A DNA stretch of 64,000 nucleotides, taken from positions 1 to 64,000 of the forward strand of contig NZ_BMWC01000006.1 of the NCBI RefSeq assembly GCF_014651035.1, given 5' to 3'. Position 1 is the stretch's first letter, and each line of letters opens with the position of its first letter. This DNA is from Streptomyces lomondensis (GTDB taxonomy: Bacteria; Actinomycetota; Actinomycetes; Streptomycetales; Streptomycetaceae). The notes beneath the pieces were generated by a model that saw only the letters and a program-made list of their open reading frames with translations, had not been told where the DNA came from and searched no databases. A program made the translations under genes and the position numbers. Below, in pieces: positions 56,585-64,000 of the stretch.

Positions 56585-56636
56585 CGACCCCGCTCCTCGG
56601 ACGCATCCCGCCCGTACGCACCGACTGGAGACAGCA

Positions 56637-58367
56637 GTGGCCCGGCGCCCCCTCCCCCGCATTCTGAGCAACGGCGGCGCGCAGCTCGCCCGGAGCCGGG
56701 AGCTGGCCCGGACGGCCGCCGACAGCGCCACCGACGTCCTCCACCCACTGATCACGATCGCGCGCGGTCTGCGCCGGCTGGCAGCGGCCGGGCGGCGCAG
56801 ATGGACCGAGACCCCCAAGGAGCGACGGGGGGCGCTGCTGTTCCTGGTGGCCTCCGTGATCCTGGTCGTGGCGCTGGTGCCGTACGGGCCGCTGCTCGCC
56901 GCCATCACCCTGATGGCGGCGGCGGCCTGGCAGGGCCGGGACCGCGCCCCGGCGTCGCCCGACGGGCCCGACGAGACCCAGGCCCAGCGCCTGAAGTCGC
57001 TGTACGAGGCGCTCGTGCCGTACTTCTCCACGGCCGAGGACCCCGAGCCGCTGTACGCGCACGGCGGCGCCTGGGACAAGGCCTTCCCCACCTACGCGTT
57101 CGACGGCGGCGGCCGGATCTCGCACCTGGTGGTCCGCTACCCGGCGTACTTCACCGACGGCGAGGCCGAGGCCCGTGCCCGGATCGAGCATCTCCTCGCG
57201 GCCAAGTCGGGCCGGGGCCGCGAATACCACTTCACGTGGGACGAGGAAGGCAACCAGTTGACGCTCAGCGTCCTCCTGCCGCTCCCCGTCGACATCGCCG
57301 CCCAGCGTTTCGTCACCGCTCCCGGCGAGACCGTCCTCGGCTTCACGGACCCGACCGAGGTCCGGCGCACCCTCCCCCTCACCTACGGCGAGCAGCAGCG
57401 GGACGTGCCCCCGGTCGTGTGGCGCACCGGCCTGCGCTCGACCGAGCCCCATCTGCTCGCCCTCGGCCAGCCGGGCAGCGGCACGTCCACGCTTCTGCGG
57501 TCGATCGCCCTCCAGGCCCTCCAGCACGGCGACGTGGTGATCGTCGACGGCGGCGGCACCGGCGAGTACGCCTGCCTGACCGGCCGGGACGGCGTGCTGG
57601 CCGTCGAGTGCGGCCTGACCGGCGCCCTGGCCAGCCTGGAGTGGGCCGCGACCGAGACGGAGCGCCGCCTCATCGCCGCCAACCGCGCCCACCAGGCCGG
57701 CCATCCGCCGCCCGACGACACCAAGCGGCCGCTGTGGATCCTCCTGGACCGCCCCAGCGCGTTCACCCATCTGGCCGCCGCGGACGACCGCAAGGACCCG
57801 CAGTCCCTCCTCCAGGTCCCGCTCCGGCACGGCCGCCCGGCGAACGTGACGGTGGTCGTGGCCGACCAGCTGGACTGCCTGGACGCCCTCGGCGAACCAG
57901 TACGCCGGCACACCCGCGCGCGCGTGGTCCTCGGCCGGGCCACGGCGGACCAACTCGAGTCGGTCCTGGGCGCGCCCCCGCACACCACCCCCGTCGACCA
58001 GGTCCCACCCGGCCGCGGCTACGCCCGCCTGGGCACGGGCCCGGTCCACCGCCTCCAGGTCCCGGCCACGCCCAACCCCTACGACGACGCGACGCCCGAC
58101 GCCCACCGCGAGGCGGTCCTGGCCCTCCTCCCGCCCCGGACGACACCGGCGGACGGGGAGACGGTCCCGGACCCGGACCCACAGCCGACGGTTCAGGAAC
58201 CGGAGCCGGTGCCGGCGTCGGCAGAGCCGCCGGAGCAGCAGGCCGACCCGGCGGTCCTGTCCGAGTCCGAGGAACCCATGCCGGACCCGGTCCCGGCCCT
58301 GACCAAGGAGCCGCTCCCCGACCCGGTCCCGGTCCTGACGAAGCCGAAGGAAGCGGAGCGCGCCTAG
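56637..58367 (+). CDS. FtsK/SpoIIIE-like membrane protein with altered Walker A
   Basis: A 576-residue protein. A basic N-terminus is followed by two membrane helices (LLFLVASVILVVALVPY and GPLLAAITLMAAAAW, about 60-95). A cytoplasmic region leads to a P-loop NTPase-like domain. The Walker A position reads GQPGSGTSTLL, lacking the lysine of GKS/T. Walker B-like stretches are VVIVDGGG and LWILLD. The last 60 residues are a Pro/Glu/Asp-rich tail with a repeated DPVPxLTK unit. The fold suggests an FtsK-type translocase descendant that may bind but not hydrolyse ATP. GTG 56637, 52 bp after the small membrane protein. Confidence 0.78.
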   Translation: MARRPLPRILSNGGAQLARSRELARTAADSATDVLHPLITIARGLRRLAAAGRRRWTETPKERRGALLFLVASVILVVALVPYGPLLAAITLMAAAAWQGRDRAPASPDGPDETQAQRLKSLYEALVPYFSTAEDPEPLYAHGGAWDKAFPTYAFDGGGRISHLVVRYPAYFTDGEAEARARIEHLLAAKSGRGREYHFTWDEEGNQLTLSVLLPLPVDIAAQRFVTAPGETVLGFTDPTEVRRTLPLTYGEQQRDVPPVVWRTGLRSTEPHLLALGQPGSGTSTLLRSIALQALQHGDVVIVDGGGTGEYACLTGRDGVLAVECGLTGALASLEWAATETERRLIAANRAHQAGHPPPDDTKRPLWILLDRPSAFTHLAAADDRKDPQSLLQVPLRHGRPANVTVVVADQLDCLDALGEPVRRHTRARVVLGRATADQLESVLGAPPHTTPVDQVPPGRGYARLGTGPVHRLQVPATPNPYDDATPDAHREAVLALLPPRTTPADGETVPDPDPQPTVQEPEPVPASAEPPEQQADPAVLSESEEPMPDPVPALTKEPLPDPVPVLTKPKEAERA

Positions 58368-58395
58368 GCGGTCTGGTGAGCTTGCTCGCGTGCCG

Positions 58396-59223
58396 CTAGG
58401 GCCGGCCCGGGTCGGCGAGCGCCGCCGCGGTGGCGCGTACGAAGGCTTGCGGGTTGTCCAGCATGATGTTGTGCCCGCAGTCCGGGACCCGTACCACGGA
58501 CACCCCGGCTTCGGTGAGTGCGTCGGTGCCCGGGAGCGGACCGTCGGCCTCGGGCAGCAGGTACGTGCGGGGGATCTTCAGCTCCAGCAGGAGTTCGCGC
58601 ATGGTGGGAACGGTCCCGCGGACGAGATGGGTGGCGCTGCGGTGCAGGGCTTCCCGGCCGGCCAGGCGCATCGTCGACCACCAGTGAGGGCCGACCCGGT
58701 CGCGGACTTCTTCCCAGCCGCCCGCCAGGAACTCCTGCTCGGAGTAGGCGGTGATGCCGCTGCTGCCGCTGGAACCGGGTGCGTGCGGGATCGGGTCGAG
58801 GTTGAGGTCGACCAGGACCGGGCGGGAGACCAGGTGGGGGTGGCGGGAGGCCAGGACGATGGCCACAGAGCCGCCCATGCTGTGCGCGATCAGCTCGGCA
58901 TCGCTGACGCCCGCGGACACCAGGGCCGCGGCGAGGGCATCGGCGTCTGATTCCAAGGTGTAGTCGAAACCGGTCGGCCGGTCGCTGATTCCGTGCCCGA
59001 GCAAGTCGATCAGCAGCGAACGGTGGCCGCGCAGCAGCGGGTGGACCGCAACCTCGGCGAAGTAGGCCGGCGACGTCGCCCCCAGACCGTGTACGTACAC
59101 ACGAGACGGCTCCTGGCCCGGCAGCTCCACCCAGCGGATCTGGTCACCGTCGGCCGTCACGGTGGTGGTACGCAGGGTCTGCTCCCCTGTGGTCAAGATC
59201 GGTGGTGGGACGAGAGTAACCAC
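58396..59223 (-). CDS. Alpha/beta hydrolase
   Basis: A 275-residue alpha/beta-hydrolase fold protein. The oxyanion region is HGLGATSP, the nucleophile elbow AHSMGGSVA (serine near residue 115), and the C-terminal histidine lies in CGHNIMLDNP. The start is uncertain: GTG 59223 is taken because it follows the MocR gene stop by 25 bp; a TTG at 59196 is possible. Cytoplasmic, substrate unknown. It probably belongs to the transcript of the MocR gene upstream. Confidence 0.82.
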   Translation of the reverse strand: MVTLVPPPILTTGEQTLRTTTVTADGDQIRWVELPGQEPSRVYVHGLGATSPAYFAEVAVHPLLRGHRSLLIDLLGHGISDRPTGFDYTLESDADALAAALVSAGVSDAELIAHSMGGSVAIVLASRHPHLVSRPVLVDLNLDPIPHAPGSSGSSGITAYSEQEFLAGGWEEVRDRVGPHWWSTMRLAGREALHRSATHLVRGTVPTMRELLLELKIPRTYLLPEADGPLPGTDALTEAGVSVVRVPDCGHNIMLDNPQAFVRATAAALADPGRP

Positions 59224-59248
59224 CCCGCCCCAGCCCAGCCGCCCAGCA

Positions 59249-60748
59249 CTACGCCACGAACGTACGCGGCGACTCCGTACCGCCGACCCCACCGGATTCC
59301 ACCAGCCCGGCCGCCGCGGCGAGTCGCACCGCCGCCTCCTCGGCCACCGCCCCACCCACGGTGAACGGCAACCGCACGTACCCCTCGAACGCCCCGTCGA
59401 CCCCGAACCGAGGCCCGGACGGCACCCGCACCCCGACCCGCTCCCCCGCCTCCGCGATCCGCGACCCGGACAGCCCCCCGGTCCGCACCCACAGCGTCAG
59501 CCCGCCCTGCGGCACCTCGAACTCCCACCCGGGCAGCTCCCGCCGCACGGCGGCCACCAGCTCGTCCCGGTTCGACCGGGCCTGCTCCCGCCGCACCTCC
59601 ACGGCCTGCTCCCAACCCCCCGTGCCGAACAGCCAGTTGACGGCCAGCTGCTCCAGCACCGGCGTACCGAGGTCGGCGTACGCCCGCGCGGCGACCAGGC
59701 TGCGGATCACGTCCGGTGCGGCCCGCACCCAGCCGATGCGCATCCCGGCCCAGAACGCCTTGCTGGCCGACCCGACCGTGATCACGGTCGAACCCGCCGG
59801 GTCGAACGCGCACACCGGCCGCGGCATCCGCACCTCCGGATCGAGCCACAGCTCGCTCATCGTCTCGTCGGCGATCAGCACGGTCCCCGCGGACCGCGCC
59901 GCGTCCACGAGCCGCCGCCGCTGGTCCTCGTCGGCGAGCGCCCCGGTCGGGTTGTGGAAGTCGGCGACGACGTACGCGATCCGCGGCGCGGCGTCCCGCA
60001 GGACCTGCCGCCAGCGGTCCATGTCCCACCCGGTGAGCCCCTCGGCCATCGCGACGGGCACGAGCCGGGCCCCGGCCTCCCGCATCAGCTGGAGGATGTT
60101 GGCGTACGAGGGCGACTCGACGGCGATGCGCTCGCCGCGCCCGCCGAAGAGATGGCAGATGGCGTCGATGGCGCCCATCGCCCCGGTCGTCACCATGATC
60201 TGCTCGGGCATGGTCGGGATCCCGCGCTCGGTGTAGCGCTCGGCGATCATCGACCGCAGCGCGGGCAGCCCGGCGGGATAGTCGCCGTGCGTGTGCGCGT
60301 ACGGCGGCAGTTCCTCCAGCGCGCCCTGGACCGCCCGGGTCAGCCACGGCTCGGGGGCGGGAAGCGCCGCGCAGCCCAGGTCGATCATCGAGCCCAGGGC
60401 CTCGGGCGGCAGCGGTTCCAGGCCGCGCGCGGGCACCGGGGCCCCGGCGGGTACGGCGGTCCAACTGCCCGCGCCCCGCCGCGACTCCAGGAAACCCTCG
60501 CCCCGCAGCGCCTCGTAGGCGGCGGCGACCGTCGTACGGCTGACGGAGAGGGAGAGCGCGAGTTCCCGCTCGGCGGGCAGCCGGGCGGCCACCGGGACCC
60601 GCCCTTCCAGCACCAGCAGACGGATGCCGTCGGCGAGCGCCCGATAGGCGGGCGGGCGGCGCGTGCCGGGCCCCGCCGGGCGCTCCTGCTGGGACTTGAG
60701 GAGCCGGGCGAGCTGCGCCGCCCCCACGGCCGAGGTCCACTGCGCCAT
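59249..60748 (-). CDS. MocR/GabR-type regulator (GntR winged helix + aminotransferase domain)
   Basis: A 499-residue chimeric regulator. A GntR winged helix occupies about residues 30-95 (AARLPAERELALSLSVSRTT). A fold-type I aminotransferase domain follows (VADFHNPTGAL, and the PLP lysine in GSASKAFWAGMRIGW). ATG 60748 with AGGTGG upstream. It is divergent from a YczE-type membrane protein gene, an association widely seen in actinomycetes and in Bacillus ycxD-yczE, so it very probably regulates yczE. A 10-bp direct repeat in the shared promoter fits MocR binding habits. Confidence 0.92.
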   Translation of the reverse strand: MAQWTSAVGAAQLARLLKSQQERPAGPGTRRPPAYRALADGIRLLVLEGRVPVAARLPAERELALSLSVSRTTVAAAYEALRGEGFLESRRGAGSWTAVPAGAPVPARGLEPLPPEALGSMIDLGCAALPAPEPWLTRAVQGALEELPPYAHTHGDYPAGLPALRSMIAERYTERGIPTMPEQIMVTTGAMGAIDAICHLFGGRGERIAVESPSYANILQLMREAGARLVPVAMAEGLTGWDMDRWRQVLRDAAPRIAYVVADFHNPTGALADEDQRRRLVDAARSAGTVLIADETMSELWLDPEVRMPRPVCAFDPAGSTVITVGSASKAFWAGMRIGWVRAAPDVIRSLVAARAYADLGTPVLEQLAVNWLFGTGGWEQAVEVRREQARSNRDELVAAVRRELPGWEFEVPQGGLTLWVRTGGLSGSRIAEAGERVGVRVPSGPRFGVDGAFEGYVRLPFTVGGAVAEEAAVRLAAAAGLVESGGVGGTESPRTFVA

Positions 60749-60752
60749 CTGA

Positions 60753-60826
60753 ATCAGTCCACCTTCCTCGGATTGGCCCTGGATGGCTTCTCCATCCAAG
60801 CCACAGGGTGTCATGCATCAGTCCAC
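60753..60826. promoter_or_regulatory. Candidate MocR operator in the divergent promoter
   Basis: The 10-mer ATCAGTCCAC occurs at 60753-60762 and 60817-60826 in the same orientation. Between them TGGATGG/CCATCCA (60780-60786 and 60792-60798) forms an inverted repeat. MocR regulators bind direct repeats, so the pair is a good candidate site. Confidence 0.5.
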
Positions 60827-60848
60827 TACCACCACAGGGGGGCACATC

Positions 60849-61502
60849 ATGTCCACGCGGGGGCGTCTCGCCCGGCGACTCACCCAGCTCTACGTCGGTC
60901 TCGCGCTGTACGGCGCGAGTTCGGCGCTGCTCGTGCGGTCGGGGCTCGGCCTGGAGCCGTGGAACGTACTGCACCAGGGCCTCGCCGAGCGGACGGGGCT
61001 GTCGATCGGCGTGGTGCTGACCATCGTCGGCGCGGCGGTGCTGCTCGCGTGGATCCCGCTGCGCCAGCGGCCGGGTCTGGGCACGATCTCGAACGTGCTG
61101 GTCATCGGCATGGCGATGGACGCGACGCTGGCGCTGGTGCCCGACGCCCAGGGCTGGGTGCTCCGGGTGACCCTGATGGTGGCGGGGATCGTCCTGAACG
61201 GCGCGGCGACCGGCCTGTACATCGCGGCGCGCTTCGGCCCGGGCCCGCGTGACGGCCTGATGACCGGGCTGCACCAGCTCACGGGCGTCTCGATCCGGCT
61301 GGTGCGCACGGGCATCGAGCTGACGGTCGTGGCGACCGGCTTCGCCCTGGGCGGCACCGTCGGGGTCGGCACCCTGCTGTACGCGGTGGCGATCGGCCCG
61401 CTCGCGCAGCTGTTCCTGCGTGTGTTCGCCGTCCCCCCGGCATTCGGCGGCAGCACGGTCGTTGCCACCGGTCAACCAGAACGAGCGATACTGCGTCCGT
61501 GA
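60849..61502 (+). CDS. YczE/YyaS/YitT family membrane protein
   Basis: A 217-residue integral membrane protein with about five helices. The family N-terminus RLTQLYVGLALYGASSALLV and LGLEPWNVLHQGLAERTG are typical of YczE, as is FGPGPRDGLMTG. ATG 60849 follows AGGGGGGCACATC. It is divergent from the MocR regulator, and the next gene overlaps its end by 4 bp. The transport substrate is unknown. Confidence 0.9.
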   Translation: MSTRGRLARRLTQLYVGLALYGASSALLVRSGLGLEPWNVLHQGLAERTGLSIGVVLTIVGAAVLLAWIPLRQRPGLGTISNVLVIGMAMDATLALVPDAQGWVLRVTLMVAGIVLNGAATGLYIAARFGPGPRDGLMTGLHQLTGVSIRLVRTGIELTVVATGFALGGTVGVGTLLYAVAIGPLAQLFLRVFAVPPAFGGSTVVATGQPERAILRP

Positions 61503-62266
61503 CCCCGCGGATACGGCACCCCTACCTCGACCATCCCGGCCCGATCGCCTTCGCCCACCGGGGCGGGGCCGCGGCCGGCCTGGAGAACACGGTGCGGCAG
61601 TTCCGGTGCGCCGTCGAGGCGGGCTACCGGTACATCGAGACCGACGTCCACACCACCCGGGACGGCAAGCTGGTCGCCTTCCACGACGCGACCCTGGACC
61701 GGGTGACGGACGGCGCGGGCCGGATCGCCGACCTGCCGTGGCAGGAGGTACGGCAGGCACGCGTGGCGGGCGAGGAGCCCCTGCCCCTCTTCGAGGAACT
61801 CCTGGAGACCTTCCCCGACGTGCGCTGGAACGTCGACGTCAAGGCGGAGGCCGCCCTGCTGCCGTTCCTGGACCTGGTCGGGCGCACGAACTCCTGGGAC
61901 CGGATCTGCCTCGGCTCGTTCTCCGAGGCACGGGTGGTGCGCGCCCAGCGGCTGGCCGGTCCGCGCCTGGCCACGTCGTACGGCACCCGCGGCGTGCTCA
62001 ACCTGCGGCTGCGCTCCTGGGGCCTGCCGGCCGCGGTGCGCAGCTCGGCGGTCGCCGCCCAGGTCCCCGAGATCCAGTCCGGCATCCAGGTCGTGGACCA
62101 CCGCTTCGTCCGCACCGCCCACGCGCGCGGCCTCCAGGTGCATGTGTGGACCGTAAACGACCCCGAGAGCATGCACCGGCTTCTCGACCTCGGCGTGGAT
62201 GGCATCATGACCGATCACATCGACACGTTGCGCAAGGTCATGGAGGACCGCGGCGTCTGGGTCTGA
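61499..62266 (+). CDS. Glycerophosphodiester phosphodiesterase
   Basis: A 255-residue GDPD-family enzyme hydrolysing glycerophosphodiesters to glycerol-3-phosphate and an alcohol. Catalytic motifs: IAFAHRGG, ENT, ETDVHTTRDGKLVAFHD and a late VWTVNDPESM, all intact. There is no signal peptide, so it acts in the cytoplasm. GTG 61499 overlaps the yczE stop. Its product could feed glycerol metabolism. Confidence 0.93.
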   Translation: MTPRIRHPYLDHPGPIAFAHRGGAAAGLENTVRQFRCAVEAGYRYIETDVHTTRDGKLVAFHDATLDRVTDGAGRIADLPWQEVRQARVAGEEPLPLFEELLETFPDVRWNVDVKAEAALLPFLDLVGRTNSWDRICLGSFSEARVVRAQRLAGPRLATSYGTRGVLNLRLRSWGLPAAVRSSAVAAQVPEIQSGIQVVDHRFVRTAHARGLQVHVWTVNDPESMHRLLDLGVDGIMTDHIDTLRKVMEDRGVWV

Positions 62267-62316
62267 GACCCCGGGCCCGGCGCCTTCGCGCGTTGCACGG
62301 GGAAGCGAGGGCACGG

Positions 62317-63663
62317 GTGGGCACCGACACCGTGCGGACACCGGCGGACGACGGGGCCGCCGAGCTCAGACGCGAGCAGCGGGGCTGGTACTTCTACGAC
62401 TGGGCGTGCTCCGTCTACTCGACGAGCGTGCTCACCGTCTTCCTCGGCCCCTATCTGACGTCGGTCGCCGAGTCGGCGGCCGATGCCGGCGGGTACGTCC
62501 ACCCGCTCGGGATCCCGGTGCGCGCCGGGTCCTTCTTCGCGTACTCGGTGTCCGTGTCGGTGATCGTGGCCGTGCTGGTGATGCCGCTGGTGGGCGCCGC
62601 CGCCGACCGCACCGGCCGCAAGAAGCCCCTGCTGGCGGCGGCCGCCTACGTCGGTGCCACGGCCACGACGGCCATGTTCTTCCTGGACGGCGACCGCTAT
62701 CTGCTCGGCGGGCTGCTCCTGATCGTCGCGAACGCCGCGCAGTCGGTGGCGATGATGCTCTACAACTCCTACCTGCCGCAGATCGCCCCTCCGGAGCAAC
62801 GGGACGCGGTGTCCTCCCGGGGCTGGGCCTTCGGGTACGCGGCGGGCTCGCTGGTCCTCGTCGCCAACCTGGTCCTCTACACCGGGCACGACAGCTTCGG
62901 CGTCTCCGAGAGCACGGCGGTCCGTATCTGCCTGGCGTCGGCCGGCCTGTGGTGGGGCGCCTTCGCCCTGATCCCGCTGAGCAGGCTGCGCGATCGCAGG
63001 GCCACCGCCCGGGAGGCGGCCGTCCCGGGCTTCCGGCAGCTCGCCGCGACCGTACGCGACATGCGCCGCCACCCGCTGACGCTGGGCTTCCTGCTCGCCT
63101 ACCTCGTCTACAACGACGGCATCCAGACCGTGATCTCCCAGGCCTCGGTCTACGGCTCCGAGGAACTGGGCCTGGGGCAGTCCACCCTCATCGGCGCCGT
63201 GCTGCTGGTGCAGGTGCTGGCGGTGGCGGGCGCGCTGACGATGGGCCGGCTGGCCCGGGCGTACGGGGCCAAGCGCACGATCCTCGGCTCGCTGGTCGCG
63301 TGGACGGCGACGCTGGCGGCCGGGTACTTCCTGCCCGCCGGGGCACCGGTCTGGTTCTTCGTCCTGGCCGCCGGCATCGGCCTGGTCCTCGGCGGCAGCC
63401 AGGCGCTGTCCCGCTCCCTGTTCTCCCATCTGGTCCCGCCCGGCAAGGAGGCCGAATACTTCTCCGCTTACGAGATGAGCGACCGCGGGATGAGCTGGCT
63501 CGGGCCGCTGCTGTTCGGGATCACCTACCAGGTCACGGGGAGCTACCGGGACGCGATCATCTCGCTGGTGGCCTTCTTCGTCCTCGGATTCGCCCTGCTC
63601 GCCCGGGTTCCGGTACGGCGTGCGATTGCGGAGGCCGGGAATCCCGTTCCTGACAGGATTTAG
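62317..63663 (+). CDS. MFS transporter, UMF1 (Atg22-like) family
   Basis: A 448-residue membrane protein with about 12 helices. The start WYFYDWACSVYSTSVLTVFL, the loop ADRTGRKKP and LGGSQALSRSLFSHLVPPG are characteristic of the UMF1/Atg22-like branch of the MFS. GTG 62317 is preceded by GCGAGGGCACG. It lies 50 bp after the GDPD gene and probably in the same transcript. Substrate unknown; amino acid efflux is known only for the eukaryotic relatives. Confidence 0.9.
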   Translation: MGTDTVRTPADDGAAELRREQRGWYFYDWACSVYSTSVLTVFLGPYLTSVAESAADAGGYVHPLGIPVRAGSFFAYSVSVSVIVAVLVMPLVGAAADRTGRKKPLLAAAAYVGATATTAMFFLDGDRYLLGGLLLIVANAAQSVAMMLYNSYLPQIAPPEQRDAVSSRGWAFGYAAGSLVLVANLVLYTGHDSFGVSESTAVRICLASAGLWWGAFALIPLSRLRDRRATAREAAVPGFRQLAATVRDMRRHPLTLGFLLAYLVYNDGIQTVISQASVYGSEELGLGQSTLIGAVLLVQVLAVAGALTMGRLARAYGAKRTILGSLVAWTATLAAGYFLPAGAPVWFFVLAAGIGLVLGGSQALSRSLFSHLVPPGKEAEYFSAYEMSDRGMSWLGPLLFGITYQVTGSYRDAIISLVAFFVLGFALLARVPVRRAIAEAGNPVPDRI

Positions 63664-63687
63664 CACTCGGCGCGAAAGAGCTGTAGT

Positions 63688-63713
63688 GTACGCGTTTGGC
63701 CTGCCAGGCGTAC
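63688..63713 (+). terminator. Hairpin after the UMF1-type gene
   Basis: Nested inverted repeat: outer arms GTACGC/GCGTAC, inner arms TGGC/GCCA with a 2-nt loop. It begins 25 bp after the transporter stop. Probably a rho-independent-like terminator, though the stem is interrupted. Confidence 0.5.
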
Positions 63714-63746
63714 CGTTACTGCGCGTCAAAGATGCCGAAACGCTGG

Positions 63747-63770
63747 GTCACATCTGCTAGCAGATGTGAC
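63747..63770. other. 24-bp perfect palindrome upstream of rbpA
   Basis: Uninterrupted self-complementary sequence; the left 12 bases are GTCACATCTGCT and the right half is their exact complement. It lies 72 bp before the sigma-R -35 element. It could be a terminator stem or, more likely given the lack of loop, a regulator site. Confidence 0.7.
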
Positions 63771-63841
63771 AAACCGGGCGCTGGTGGGTACAACAAGGGC
63801 GGCTACGACGGCGACGCATGACCCGGAACGGGACCCGGAAC

Positions 63842-63868
63842 GGGAATCTTTATTGCCGACCGGACGTT
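63842..63868 (+). promoter_or_regulatory. Sigma-R promoter of rbpA
   Basis: GGGAAT, an 18-nt spacer, then GTT: an exact match to the disulphide-stress sigma factor R consensus (GGGAAT-N18-GTT). rbpA is an established SigR target in S. coelicolor. It ends 61 bp before the rbpA start. Confidence 0.9.
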
Positions 63869-63929
63869 GACCGGATGACGACGACAGCGACACCTGTCCT
63901 GTGGGCGACAAGCCCGGGAGGCACGATTC

Positions 63930-64000
63930 ATGAGTGAGCGAGCTCTTCGCGGCACGCGCCTCGTGGTGACCAGCTACGAGACGGACCGCGGCATCGACCT
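63930..64000 (+). CDS. rbpA: RNA polymerase-binding protein RbpA (5' part)
   Basis: The window ends 71 bases into this gene. The visible product begins MSERALRGTRLVVTSYETDR, which I recognise as the start of actinobacterial RbpA. It binds RNA polymerase and principal sigma factors, stimulates transcription, and gives some basal rifampicin tolerance. ATG 63930 follows GGGAGG. A sigma-R promoter stands upstream. The rest of the gene lies beyond the right edge. Confidence 0.93.
   Translation, partial: MSERALRGTRLVVTSYETDRGID

Overview
The window is high-GC actinomycete DNA with Streptomyces gene content. The evidence is a Streptomyces-type rRNA leader at the left edge, crr-ptsI behind a DasR-type palindrome, a conservon (cvnABCD), mycothiol-dependent formaldehyde dehydrogenase, and rbpA behind a sigma-R promoter at the right edge. 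From memory, crr, ptsI and rbpA are SCO1390, SCO1391 and SCO1421 in S. coelicolor, so this is probably the equivalent chromosomal-core segment with extra genes. That link is recollection, not a search.

Layout. 0-3.7 kb: rRNA leader (minus strand, 16S lies off the left edge), dre site, crr, ptsI and a convergent unknown gene. 3.7-12.5 kb: acetoacetyl-CoA synthetase, GH31 alpha-glucosidase, NUDIX hydrolase, an OB-fold/thiolase pair and an EAL-CBS-GGDEF protein. 13.2-15.6 kb: glpF-glpK. 15.7-23.9 kb: a minus-strand conservon cvnA-B-C-[5-oxoprolinase-like]-D, interrupted by one large foreign-function gene. 24.3-25.0 kb: a small membrane protein followed by a 20-bp tandem repeat array.

25.1-38.2 kb is a choline/glycine betaine catabolic locus: ferredoxin reductase and Rieske ferredoxin on the minus strand, then an IclR regulator, then a plus-strand operon. 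The operon encodes S-(hydroxymethyl)mycothiol dehydrogenase, an MBL hydrolase, a dimethylglycine oxidase-type flavoprotein, a Rieske betaine monooxygenase, betaine aldehyde dehydrogenase, an APC permease and a choline oxidase-like GMC enzyme. Together these should take choline to sarcosine and remove the released formaldehyde. A conserved 40-bp box occurs in front of both the IclR gene and the operon.

38.2-45.3 kb holds a three-gene minus-strand operon with the order and architecture of MksF-MksE-MksB / JetA-JetB-JetC (Wadjet-like SMC complex) but no JetD/MksG nuclease gene. It is the best candidate for an undescribed or atypical system here. 45.4-50.6 kb is a GntR-regulated 5-oxoproline locus (MFS transporter, DUF1445 hydro-lyase, PxpA, PxpB, PxpC). 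Its transporter appears frameshifted so that it reads in frame into the hydro-lyase. 50.7-53.9 kb: two GT4 glycosyltransferases and an SGNH hydrolase. 54-58.4 kb: HEAT-repeat protein, ankyrin protein, tiny membrane protein and an FtsK-like protein lacking the Walker A lysine. 58.4-64 kb: alpha/beta hydrolase, MocR regulator divergent from yczE, GDPD phosphodiesterase, UMF1-type MFS protein and the start of rbpA.

All calls were made by reading; no database search was run. Residue numbers are hand counted and approximate.
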